Assembly (NCBI GenBank): GCA_023424215.1
Contig: JAFAEC010000019.1
Span: 1 to 34,645, forward strand
DNA length: 34,645 nucleotides
Reading direction: 5' to 3'
Origin: Pseudomonadota bacterium
GTDB taxonomy: Bacteria; Pseudomonadota; Alphaproteobacteria; Caulobacterales; Caulobacteraceae
Both the position numbers and the translations under genes were made by a program. Positions 7,576 through 14,807 of the stretch are shown piece by piece (within the stretch, counting starts at the first letter, position 1; each line of letters starts with the position of its first letter). A model generated the notes under the pieces. The model was not told the origin of the DNA. It saw only the letters and a list, made by a program, of their open reading frames with translations, and ran no database searches.

Positions 7576-7956
7576 ATGGATATGCGCACCCCCCTCGGCA
7601 AGGTTCGCGGCCTCGGCTCGGCAAAGGACGGCACGGAGCATTTCTGGCGCCAGCGCCTGACGGCCGTCGCCAACGTCCCGCTTCTTCTCTTCTTCGTCGG
7701 CTTCCTCATCTGCTACAACGGCGCTTCCCATGCGGAGGTGACGGCAGCGCTGTCGAACCCGATCGTCGCCGTCCTCATGGGCCTCGTCGTCGTCTCCGGC
7801 CTCATCCACATGAAGCTCGGCATGCAGGTCATCATCGAGGACTACGTGCATGCGGAAGGCGTGAAGATCGCGCTCCTCATGCTCAATACCTTCTTCGCGA
7901 TCCTGGTCGGCGGACTCTGTCTTTTCGCCGTCCTCAAAATCGCTTTCGCAGGATAA
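7576..7956 (+). CDS. sdhD: Succinate dehydrogenase membrane anchor subunit
   Basis: The second membrane anchor of complex II, 126 residues with three predicted helices (about 33-52, 60-80 and 97-122). The diagnostic segment is GLIHMKLGMQVIIEDYVH: His78 is the likely second haem b ligand and the Asp89-Tyr90 pair corresponds to the quinone-site aspartate/tyrosine of SdhD. The N-terminal MDMRTPLGKVRGLGSAK and HFWRQRLTA are typical of alphaproteobacterial members. It follows sdhC by 10 bases with AGGAGA as ribosome binding site and precedes sdhA by 6 bases. Confidence 0.94.
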   Translation: MDMRTPLGKVRGLGSAKDGTEHFWRQRLTAVANVPLLLFFVGFLICYNGASHAEVTAALSNPIVAVLMGLVVVSGLIHMKLGMQVIIEDYVHAEGVKIALLMLNTFFAILVGGLCLFAVLKIAFAG

Positions 7957-7962
7957 TCCATC

Positions 7963-9783
7963 ATGGCAGCGATCTCCTCCCCGGCGGCCAACGGCAAGGC
8001 CTATAATTACGTGGACCATTCCTTCGACGTGATCGTCGTCGGCGCCGGCGGCGCGGGCCTGCGCGCCACGCTCGGCATGGCCGAGCAAGGCCTCAAGACG
8101 GCCTGCATCACCAAGGTCTTCCCGACGCGTTCGCACACCGTCGCCGCCCAGGGCGGCATCGCGGCCTCGCTCAGGAACATGACGCCGGACAGCTGGCAGT
8201 GGCATCTCTACGACACCGTCAAGGGTTCCGACTGGCTCGGCGACGTCGACGCCATGCAGTATCTCACCATGGAAGCGCCGAAGGCGGTCTATGAGCTGGA
8301 GCATTACGGCGTGCCCTTCTCGCGCAACGAAGAGGGCAAGATCTACCAGCGCCCGTTCGGCGGCCACATGCAGAACTATGGCGAGGGCCCGCCGGTGCAG
8401 CGCACCTGCGCGGCCGCCGACCGTACCGGCCACGCCATCCTGCACACGCTCTACGGCCAGTCGCTGCGCAACAATGCGGAATTCTTCATCGAATATTTCG
8501 CGCTCGACCTGATCATGTCGGCCGACGGCCGCTGCACCGGCGTCGTCGCCTGGAACCTCGACGACGGCACGATCCATCGCTTCGCGGCCAAGATGGTGGT
8601 GCTGGCGACCGGTGGTTACGGCCGCGCCTATTTCTCGGCCACCTCGGCCCACACCTGCACGGGCGACGGCGGCGGCATGATCGCCCGCGCCGGCCTGCCG
8701 CTGCAGGACATGGAGTTCGTGCAGTTCCACCCGACCGGCATCTACGGCGCCGGCTGCCTGATCACCGAGGGCGCGCGCGGCGAGGGCGGCTACCTGACCA
8801 ACTCCGAAGGCGAGCGCTTCATGGAGCGCTATGCGCCGACCGTGAAGGACCTCGCCCCGCGCGACATGGTCAGCCGCTCGATGACCATCGAGATCCGCGA
8901 GGGCCGGGGCGTGGGTCCGAACAAGGACCACATCTTCCTGCACCTCGACCACCTCGACCCGGCCATCCTGCACGAGCGGCTGCCGGGCATCTCGGAGTCG
9001 GCCAAGATCTTCGCCGGCGTCGACGTCACCAAGGCCCCGATCCCGGTGCTGCCGACCGTGCACTACAATATGGGCGGCATCCCCACGAACTATCATGGCG
9101 AGGTGCTGACCCTGCGCGACGGCAACCCGGACGCCGTCGTCCCGGGCCTGATGGCCGTGGGCGAGGCGGCCTGCGTGTCGGTGCACGGCGCCAACCGCCT
9201 CGGCTCCAACTCGCTGACCGACCTGGTGGTGTTCGGCCGCGCCGCCGGCCTGCGCACCGGCGAGATCGTCGACAAGGCCTCGGCCGTGCCGGACGTCCCC
9301 GCCTCGGCCACCGACGCCCACCTCGCCCGCCTCGACCGCTTCCGCCACGCCGACGGCTCGACCCCGACGGCGAAGCTGCGCGTCGAGATGCAGCGCGCCA
9401 TGCAGTCGGACGCCGCCGTGTTCCGCACCGGCAAGACGCTGGAGGAAGGCGTGCAGAAGCTGCGGGCCATCGACGCCGCCGGCGCCGACATCCGCACCAC
9501 CGACCGCGGCCTGATCTGGAACACCGACCTGGTCGAGACCCTCGAGTACGACAACCTGATCGCCCAGGCGATGGTCACCATCGAGGGGGCGCTGAACCGC
9601 ACCGAGTCGCGCGGCGCCCACGCCCGCGAGGACTATCCGGACCGCGACGACGCCAACTGGATGAAGCACACCCTGGCCTGGAAGCGCCCGGGCGAGGCGG
9701 TCAGCATCGACTATCGTCCGGTGCACAACTACACGATGTCCGAGGAGATCTCGTACATCGAACCCAAGGCGCGGGTTTACTGA
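7963..9783 (+). CDS. sdhA: Succinate dehydrogenase flavoprotein subunit (probable chimera of two lineages)
   Basis: A full-length 606-residue SdhA that oxidises succinate to fumarate using covalent FAD. It has the VVGAGGAGLRA dinucleotide motif near residue 26, the RSHTVAAQGG segment with FAD-linked His58, HTCTGDG, HPTGIYGAGCLITEGARGEGG with the active-site His and Arg (around residues 255-275), and NRLGSNSL. The first third resembles Rhizobiaceae SdhA and uses rhizobial codons. The last 220 codons resemble Caulobacterales SdhA, including the YNMGGIPTNYHGEVL and IEPKARVY segments. By hand count, codons ending in A or T fall from 20 of 212 (7963-8598) to 6 of 220 (9121-9780). No frameshift or stop marks the switch. 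Confidence 0.93.
   Translation: MAAISSPAANGKAYNYVDHSFDVIVVGAGGAGLRATLGMAEQGLKTACITKVFPTRSHTVAAQGGIAASLRNMTPDSWQWHLYDTVKGSDWLGDVDAMQYLTMEAPKAVYELEHYGVPFSRNEEGKIYQRPFGGHMQNYGEGPPVQRTCAAADRTGHAILHTLYGQSLRNNAEFFIEYFALDLIMSADGRCTGVVAWNLDDGTIHRFAAKMVVLATGGYGRAYFSATSAHTCTGDGGGMIARAGLPLQDMEFVQFHPTGIYGAGCLITEGARGEGGYLTNSEGERFMERYAPTVKDLAPRDMVSRSMTIEIREGRGVGPNKDHIFLHLDHLDPAILHERLPGISESAKIFAGVDVTKAPIPVLPTVHYNMGGIPTNYHGEVLTLRDGNPDAVVPGLMAVGEAACVSVHGANRLGSNSLTDLVVFGRAAGLRTGEIVDKASAVPDVPASATDAHLARLDRFRHADGSTPTAKLRVEMQRAMQSDAAVFRTGKTLEEGVQKLRAIDAAGADIRTTDRGLIWNTDLVETLEYDNLIAQAMVTIEGALNRTESRGAHAREDYPDRDDANWMKHTLAWKRPGEAVSIDYRPVHNYTMSEEISYIEPKARVY
8600..8920. other. Estimated junction between Rhizobiaceae-like and Caulobacterales-like sequence
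   Basis: Rhizobial-type codons (GGT GGT, TAT) continue to about 8631. After that almost no codon ends in A or T until 8810, and from about 8910 both the protein variants and codons are Caulobacterales-like. The interval encodes the most conserved part of SdhA, so the two parents would share long identical stretches here. The flanking gene orders also belong to different orders of Alphaproteobacteria. The exact base cannot be fixed without aligning the parents. Confidence 0.7.
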
Positions 9784-9784
9784 G

Positions 9785-10177
9785 GTGCTCAGCGGCGGCT
9801 GCCATTGCGGAAGCGTGCGCTACGAGACGGCCGACGCGCCGTTCGAGCGCGCGCTCTGCCATTGCGAGCTGTGCCGCAAGACCACCGGCGCCCCGGCCCT
9901 GGCCTGGTTCACCGTCCGCGAGAGCGCGCTGCGCGTGACCGGGGAGCCGGTGAGCTACGCCTCGTCGGACCACGCCGTGCGCACCTTCTGCGGCCGCTGC
10001 GGGACGCAGATCACCTTCAGGGACGCCAGCTACGACGACCGCATCGACGTGACCACGGCCAGCCTCGACGATCCGCAGGCCGCGGCCCCGGTGGAGCAGA
10101 TCTGGGTGCGCAGCCGCCTGCCGTGGATGGCCGCGGCCCACGCCCTGCCCGATGACCTCGAAAGGCGCCCGGCATGA
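9785..10177 (+). CDS. GFA-domain zinc-binding protein
   Basis: A 130-residue protein of the glutathione-dependent formaldehyde-activating enzyme (GFA/CENP-V) family. All seven zinc ligands are present: Cys6 and Cys8 (GGCHCGSVRY), Cys25, Cys27 and Cys30 (ALCHCELCRK), and Cys69 and Cys72 (FCGRCGT), in the standard CxC...CxCxxC...CxxC order. The start is a GTG at 9785, one base after the sdhA stop, so translation is probably coupled. Its stop overlaps the creD start. Most GFA members have no proven substrate, and activity on formaldehyde should not be assumed. Its place between sdhA and sdhB is unusual. Confidence 0.9.
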   Translation: MLSGGCHCGSVRYETADAPFERALCHCELCRKTTGAPALAWFTVRESALRVTGEPVSYASSDHAVRTFCGRCGTQITFRDASYDDRIDVTTASLDDPQAAAPVEQIWVRSRLPWMAAAHALPDDLERRPA

Positions 10178-11616
10178 CCGACGCCGCGCCCCGCCTGCCG
10201 ACGCCGCCGCGCCGTTCGCTCGGCCTCAAGCTGCTGCTGGTCTGCGCCCTCGCCTTCCTGATGAGCGTCCCGGCGCTGTTCGTCTTCGCGCTTCTGATGG
10301 ACCGCACCCATCGCGCCGAGACCGTCGCGGCCGAGGTCGGCGGCCTGATGGGCGGTCCGCAGACCTTCCTCGGGCCGGTGATCGCCGTGCCCTACGCCCG
10401 GACCGTGTCGGCGGCTGCGCCGGTGGGGCCCGACGGTCGCACCACCGTGGCGGCGCCGGCCGCCGCGAGCAGCGTGGAGACCGGCGTCTGGCACATCTTC
10501 CCGGCGCGCGGCCGTGTCGAGGTGGCCAGCGATTCCGACGTGCGCCGCCGCTCGCTGTTCCGCGTACCGGTCTACGAGGCCGAGGTGCGCTACGCCGCCA
10601 CCTTCGACATGACCCGCGCCGGAGACGACGCGCCGGCCGGCGCTGTGCTGGACTGGAACCGGGCCGAACTGATCGTCGGCGCTTCGGACCCCCGCGGCGC
10701 CCGGTCCGACATCGGCCTCGCCGTCGGCGGCCGTCCGCCGGTCGCCCTCACCCCCTCGCTGGTCGAGCCCCGCACCGAACTCGCGCCGTTCGAGGACGCG
10801 CGCGCGGTCTCCTTCGCCCCTCGCGGCCTGAGGCTGTTCGGCACGCCCCTGGGGGCCGCCGACCGGGCCGGCCCCACGCTCGAGGCGTCCGGCTCGGCGA
10901 CCTTTACGGGCGCCCAGCGTGTCGCGGTGCTGGCCTTCGCCGGCACCACCGAGGCCGCCATTCGGGGCGACTGGGCTGATCCGTCTTACAACGGCGGCTT
11001 CCTGCCCGCCGAGCAGGGTGAGGCCGCCGGGGCCGGCGACGAGGGCTTCGCGGCGCACTGGACGGTGCCCTTCGTCGCCCGCGGCGTTCCGGTCGAGGCG
11101 GGCGGCCTCGCGGCGCTCGGGGCCACCGAGCTGGGCGTGACCTTCGTCGAACCCGCCAACCCGTACCAGTCCGTCAGCCGTTCGCTGAAGTACGCGCCGA
11201 TGTTCATCGGCCTGGTCTTCCTCGCCTATTTCCTGTTCGAGACCACCACCGGCCGGCGCGTCCACCCGGCCCAGTACATCCTCATCGGCCTGGCGCAGGT
11301 GATCTTCTACATGTTGCTGCTGTCGATCGCCGAGCACACCGGCTTCGACCTCGCCTTCGCCATCGCCGCGGCGGCCACGGTGGGCCTGATCTCGGCCTAC
11401 GCCGGCTGGACCTTCGACAGCCGCGCGCAGGGGCTGCGCGCCCTCGCCGCCTTCACCTTCCTCTACGGCCTCATCTATGTGCTGATGCGGCTTGAGGACT
11501 ACGCCCTGCTGGTCGGCGCCCTGGCCAGTTTCGCGGCCATCGCCGCCGCCATGTATTTCACCCGTAAGATCGACTGGTACGGCGTCACCGGCCAGGATTC
11601 CCGAGGTCCGCTCTAG
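10174..11616 (+). CDS. creD: Inner membrane protein CreD (cell envelope integrity)
   Basis: This 480-residue protein matches the CreD/CET family: one N-terminal helix (about 17-42), a large periplasmic domain of roughly 290 residues, and a C-terminal cluster of about five helices (from about 340). Family landmarks include SLGLKLLLV, FRVPVYEAEVRY, SVSRSLKYAPMFIGLVFLAYFLFE and RRVHPAQYILIGLAQVIFYMLLLSIAEH. In enterobacteria CreD is in the CreBC regulon and affects colicin E2 tolerance and envelope stability; the molecular function is unknown. It overlaps the GFA gene by 4 bases and ends 1 base before sdhB, with no creBC visible. Confidence 0.9.
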   Translation: MTDAAPRLPTPPRRSLGLKLLLVCALAFLMSVPALFVFALLMDRTHRAETVAAEVGGLMGGPQTFLGPVIAVPYARTVSAAAPVGPDGRTTVAAPAAASSVETGVWHIFPARGRVEVASDSDVRRRSLFRVPVYEAEVRYAATFDMTRAGDDAPAGAVLDWNRAELIVGASDPRGARSDIGLAVGGRPPVALTPSLVEPRTELAPFEDARAVSFAPRGLRLFGTPLGAADRAGPTLEASGSATFTGAQRVAVLAFAGTTEAAIRGDWADPSYNGGFLPAEQGEAAGAGDEGFAAHWTVPFVARGVPVEAGGLAALGATELGVTFVEPANPYQSVSRSLKYAPMFIGLVFLAYFLFETTTGRRVHPAQYILIGLAQVIFYMLLLSIAEHTGFDLAFAIAAAATVGLISAYAGWTFDSRAQGLRALAAFTFLYGLIYVLMRLEDYALLVGALASFAAIAAAMYFTRKIDWYGVTGQDSRGPL

Positions 11617-11617
11617 G

Positions 11618-12415
11618 ATGGTTCAGCTCACCCTCCCCAAAGGTTCGAAGCCCACGACCGGCAAGGTGCACAAGGCCCCGCCGGGCGCGACGAACGTCAA
11701 GACCTACAAGGTCTACCGCTACGACCCCGAGGTCGACGCGGACCCGCGCTGGGACGTGTACGAGGTCTCGGCCGACGATCACGGGCCGATGCTGCTGGAC
11801 GCCCTGATCCACATCAAGAACGAGATCGACCCGACCCTGACCTTCCGGCGCTCGTGCCGCGAGGGCATCTGCGGCTCATGCTCGATGAACATCGACGGCC
11901 GCAACACCCTGGCCTGCACCAAAGGCTGGGAGGAGTGTTCCTCCTCGACCATCGCCATCGCCCCGCTGCCGCACCAGCCGGTGGTCAAGGACCTGGTGAC
12001 CGACCTGAGCCTGTTCTACGCCCAGTACGACTCCATCCAGCCCTACCTCCAGTCCGACGAGCCGGACCCGGAGAAGGAGCGGCTGCAGACGCCGGAAGAG
12101 CGCGCCAAACTCGACGGCCTCTACGAGTGCATCCTGTGCGCCTGCTGCTCGACCAGCTGCCCCAGCTACTGGTGGAACCAGACCGACTATCTCGGCCCGG
12201 CCGCCCTGCTGCAGTCCTACCGCTGGATCGCCGACAGCCGCGACGACGCTACTGACAAGCGCCTCGACGACCTCGAGGACCCGTTCAAGCTCTACCGCTG
12301 CCACACCATCATGAACTGCGCCCAGGTGTGCCCGAAGGGCCTGAACCCGGCCAAGGCCATCGCCGAGACCAAGAAGCTGATGGTGTCGCCGTCGCGCAAG
12401 AAGCAGCCGGCCTGA
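11618..12415 (+). CDS. sdhB: Succinate dehydrogenase iron-sulfur subunit
   Basis: SdhB carries electrons from FAD in SdhA to ubiquinone through three clusters. The 265-residue protein has the [2Fe-2S] ligands Cys80, Cys85, Cys88 and Cys100, the [4Fe-4S] set Cys171, Cys174, Cys177 plus Cys238, and the [3Fe-4S] set Cys181, Cys228 and Cys234. The frame is open upstream within creD, but the ATG at 11618, one base after the creD stop, gives the family N-terminus. It belongs to the Caulobacterales-like part and is separated from sdhA by the GFA and creD genes rather than following sdhA directly. Confidence 0.96.
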   Translation: MVQLTLPKGSKPTTGKVHKAPPGATNVKTYKVYRYDPEVDADPRWDVYEVSADDHGPMLLDALIHIKNEIDPTLTFRRSCREGICGSCSMNIDGRNTLACTKGWEECSSSTIAIAPLPHQPVVKDLVTDLSLFYAQYDSIQPYLQSDEPDPEKERLQTPEERAKLDGLYECILCACCSTSCPSYWWNQTDYLGPAALLQSYRWIADSRDDATDKRLDDLEDPFKLYRCHTIMNCAQVCPKGLNPAKAIAETKKLMVSPSRKKQPA

Positions 12416-12418
12416 CCC

Positions 12419-12739
12419 TTGGCAAAGATTAGATACATCGAACACGACGGGACCGAGCACACGGTCGAGGTGAAGAACGGCCTGTCCGTGATGGAAGGGG
12501 CGATCCGCAACAATGTGCCGGGCATCGACGCCGACTGCGGCGGCGCCTGCGCCTGCGCCACCTGCCACGTCTATGTCGACGAAGCCTTCCAGGCCGAGAC
12601 CGGCCGTGCCTCGGCGATGGAGGAGTCGATGCTCGACTTCGCCGAGAACGTGCAGCCCAACAGCCGCCTGTCGTGCCAGATCCGCGTCTCGGACGAGCTG
12701 GACGGCCTGATCGTCCGCCTGCCGGAAAGCCAGCACTGA
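12419..12739 (+). CDS. Adrenodoxin-type 2Fe-2S ferredoxin
   Basis: A 106-residue soluble ferredoxin of the adrenodoxin/ISC class. The cluster ligands are Cys40, Cys46, Cys49 (C-X5-C-X2-C) and Cys86; the DADCGGACACATCHVYV loop and the acidic EESMLDF helix that binds reductase partners are typical. The start is TTG at 12419, three bases after the sdhB stop; no ATG fits, and the resulting MAKIRYIEHDG N-terminus is normal. Partners may be a ferredoxin reductase, P450 or Fe-S assembly; none is encoded nearby. Confidence 0.92.
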   Translation: MAKIRYIEHDGTEHTVEVKNGLSVMEGAIRNNVPGIDADCGGACACATCHVYVDEAFQAETGRASAMEESMLDFAENVQPNSRLSCQIRVSDELDGLIVRLPESQH

Positions 12740-13536
12740 GCCGGGCCCGTCCCGAACTGGTCGACCTCGTCGGCCGGCTGATCGCCGACGGACCGAAGCA
12801 TCGCCCGCCCCTGATCGGGATCGTCGGCGCCCAGGGCTCCGGCAAGACGACGCTCGCCCGCGCCGCGGCGGTCCGTTTCGGCGCGGCCCAGATCTCCATC
12901 GACGACGTCTATCTGACCCGGGCCGAACGCGAGGCCCTGGCCCGCGACGTCCATCCGCTGCTGCTCACCCGCGGTCCGCCCGGCACGCACGACCTCGGCC
13001 TGCTGCGGGACCTGATCGATCGCCTGTCCGCCGCCGGCCCCGACGACGAGACCCTGATCCCCGACTTCGACAAGCGCGGCGACGACCGCTGGCCGGTGGC
13101 GCGCTGGCGGCGCTTCCGGGGTCGGCCCTCGGCCATCCTGATCGACGCCTGGTGCCTGGGGGCGCTTGCCGAGGACGAGGCCGCCCTCGCCGTCCCGGTC
13201 AACGCGCTGGAACGGGAACGCGACCCGGACGGTCGCTGGAGAGGCTGGGTCAACGACCAGGTGGCCGGGCCCTACGCCGACTTCGCCGCCCGCTTCGACG
13301 CCCTGCTGTTCCTGCGCGCGCCGGGCTTCGAGGTGGTGCTCGACTGGCGCTGCCAGCAGGAGGCTGACCTGCTCGGCGTCGCCCCGGACGATCTGCCGCA
13401 GCAGGAACGTCGCCGTCTGGCCGGCTTCATCCAGTATTTCGAGCGCATCACCCGGCGCATGCTGGCGGGCGGCGTCCGCGCCGACGTGACCGTGCAACTG
13501 GATCGAAACCGTCTGCCCGTAACAGCGCCGCAATGA
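12673..13536 (+). CDS. P-loop kinase, D-glycerate 3-kinase-like
   Basis: A P-loop protein of up to 287 residues with Walker A GAQGSGKTT (residues 52-60), a DDVYLTRAERE segment after the second strand, HDLGLL, and PDFDKRGDDR, resembling the plant-type D-glycerate 3-kinase/phosphoribulokinase-uridine kinase superfamily. The ATG at 12673 would overlap the ferredoxin gene by 67 bases and add about 21 residues without homologous character. The only start-like codon near the ferredoxin stop is CTG at 12736. No in-frame ATG, GTG or TTG lies between, so the true start is unresolved. Its stop overlaps the PilZ start. Glycerate as substrate is inferred. Confidence 0.8.
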   Translation: MPDPRLGRAGRPDRPPAGKPALSRARPELVDLVGRLIADGPKHRPPLIGIVGAQGSGKTTLARAAAVRFGAAQISIDDVYLTRAEREALARDVHPLLLTRGPPGTHDLGLLRDLIDRLSAAGPDDETLIPDFDKRGDDRWPVARWRRFRGRPSAILIDAWCLGALAEDEAALAVPVNALERERDPDGRWRGWVNDQVAGPYADFAARFDALLFLRAPGFEVVLDWRCQQEADLLGVAPDDLPQQERRRLAGFIQYFERITRRMLAGGVRADVTVQLDRNRLPVTAPQ

Positions 13537-13859
13537 GTCAGTCCCCCGATCGCCGCTTCGAAGCCCGCGCGCCCGCCGGCGGTCGTGGCGTCGTCCTCGC
13601 GCCGGGACTGGAGCTGCCCTGCCGGATCGTCGACGCCTCCGCCTCGGGCCTGAGGGTCCGCCTCGACCGCAAGCTCGCCCTTCCGCCGGCCGTCCAGCTG
13701 ATCGACCTCGCCCAGGGCGTGGTCATCGAGGCCGAGGTCGCGTGGAGCAAGGGTCAGGAGGCCGGCCTCAAGCGCCGCGGCCAGGCCTCCCTGCGCGGGC
13801 TGGTGCCGTCGCGCCTCGCGGCGGCCCGGGCCGCCTTCCTCCGCGCCGGCGGCCGGTAG
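13533..13859 (+). CDS. PilZ domain protein (predicted c-di-GMP binder)
   Basis: A 108-residue single PilZ domain. Both parts of the cyclic-di-GMP signature are intact: the RxxxR motif at Arg8 and Arg12 (DRRFEAR) and the D/NxSxxG motif at Asp34-Ser36-Gly39 (DASASG). No other domain is present. It begins within the kinase stop codon (ATGA overlap) and is the last gene of the plus-strand run starting at sdhC, ending 3 bases before the convergent HAD gene. It probably acts as a small c-di-GMP adaptor; the target is unknown. Confidence 0.85.
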   Translation: MSQSPDRRFEARAPAGGRGVVLAPGLELPCRIVDASASGLRVRLDRKLALPPAVQLIDLAQGVVIEAEVAWSKGQEAGLKRRGQASLRGLVPSRLAAARAAFLRAGGR

Positions 13860-13862
13860 GAA

Positions 13863-14717
13863 TCAGACGCCTTCCGGCATGGTGCCGGCGTTGATGGCGA
13901 TCCGCCCGATCAGGCCCTTGACGATCAGGTCCAGCGCCGAGCCCTCGCGATAGTCGGCCGCGGCGACGAAGTTGACCCGGTCCTCGGAGATCAGGCTGTA
14001 GATCTTCTGCTGGTCGCGCTCGGAGTTGCGCGGGTCGTAGACGGCGATCGAGAAGCCGCCCTTGGTGTGCATCATCTTCATGGTCGGCACGTCGGTGTCG
14101 CCGTCGCCGAGGAAGATCATTCGCTCGAACGGCACCGGCCGCACCTCGTCGGGGATGAAGCGGTTGATCTTGTCGTGCTCGTAGTGGTTCAGCACGCCCT
14201 TGTTGATGCGAAACAGGTACTGGGTCTTGGTGGTGTAGTTCACCCCCACCGCCGGCCAGATCGCCACGCCCTCGTCGTCATAGACGAACTTCGACGCGAA
14301 CACGTGCCGGAAGGCGTCGCGGATCGGGCAGCCGTCGATCATCTCCTCCAGGCCGGCCGAGATGATGTAGTGCTCGATCTCGAGGCCGTACTTCGCCCCA
14401 AGGGCGTCGATCCGCTCGAACCAGCCGGGCCCGGTCAGGTCGGTCTTCAGCCCGTCGAACAGCTTCACGTCATGGCCGTGCTCGCGCAGCATGGCGCGGG
14501 TGATCGGCGAGCCGTTGGCCCGCGCGTGGCTCAGCATCAGCTGCATGTACATCAGGATGCCGTCGCCGTCGGCCACGCGGGTCAGCCGCTCGGCCTCGTC
14601 CCAGAAGGCGCCCTTCTCCATCCCCACGGACGGGATGAAGCTGACCTCCTGCATGTTGCCGCGGGCCAGGGTCCCGTCGAAGTCGTAGATCAGGGCGGTC
14701 TTGAGCAGCTGGGCCAT
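13863..14717 (-). CDS. HAD-family hydrolase
   Basis: A 284-residue haloacid dehalogenase superfamily protein. Motif I is DFDGT with nucleophile Asp12 and acid/base Asp14. Motif II is probably the Ser of IISAG, and motif IV is LGDGDTDVPTM, which binds Mg2+. A helical cap lies between motifs I and II. These features indicate a phosphatase or phosphotransferase of the phosphoserine-phosphatase-like type, cytoplasmic, with no signal peptide. It lies downstream of divL on the same strand, about 90 bases away. Substrate unknown. Confidence 0.85.
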   Translation of the reverse strand: MAQLLKTALIYDFDGTLARGNMQEVSFIPSVGMEKGAFWDEAERLTRVADGDGILMYMQLMLSHARANGSPITRAMLREHGHDVKLFDGLKTDLTGPGWFERIDALGAKYGLEIEHYIISAGLEEMIDGCPIRDAFRHVFASKFVYDDEGVAIWPAVGVNYTTKTQYLFRINKGVLNHYEHDKINRFIPDEVRPVPFERMIFLGDGDTDVPTMKMMHTKGGFSIAVYDPRNSERDQQKIYSLISEDRVNFVAAADYREGSALDLIVKGLIGRIAINAGTMPEGV

Positions 14718-14807
14718 GGCGAGCTTCCGGCGCCGGATGGCGCGTGGCGGCGAAGGGCTGCTCGTTAGTGAGCCGGGGGTGCGGAGTCAAAGGCGCGGGC
14801 GCGCCGC

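Noticed and set aside
7444..9726. A 760-codon minus-strand frame antisense to sdhA
   Set aside because: It is the shadow of high-GC codon bias on the opposite strand. SdhA has complete motifs and family length, and the antisense translation has no recognisable domain.
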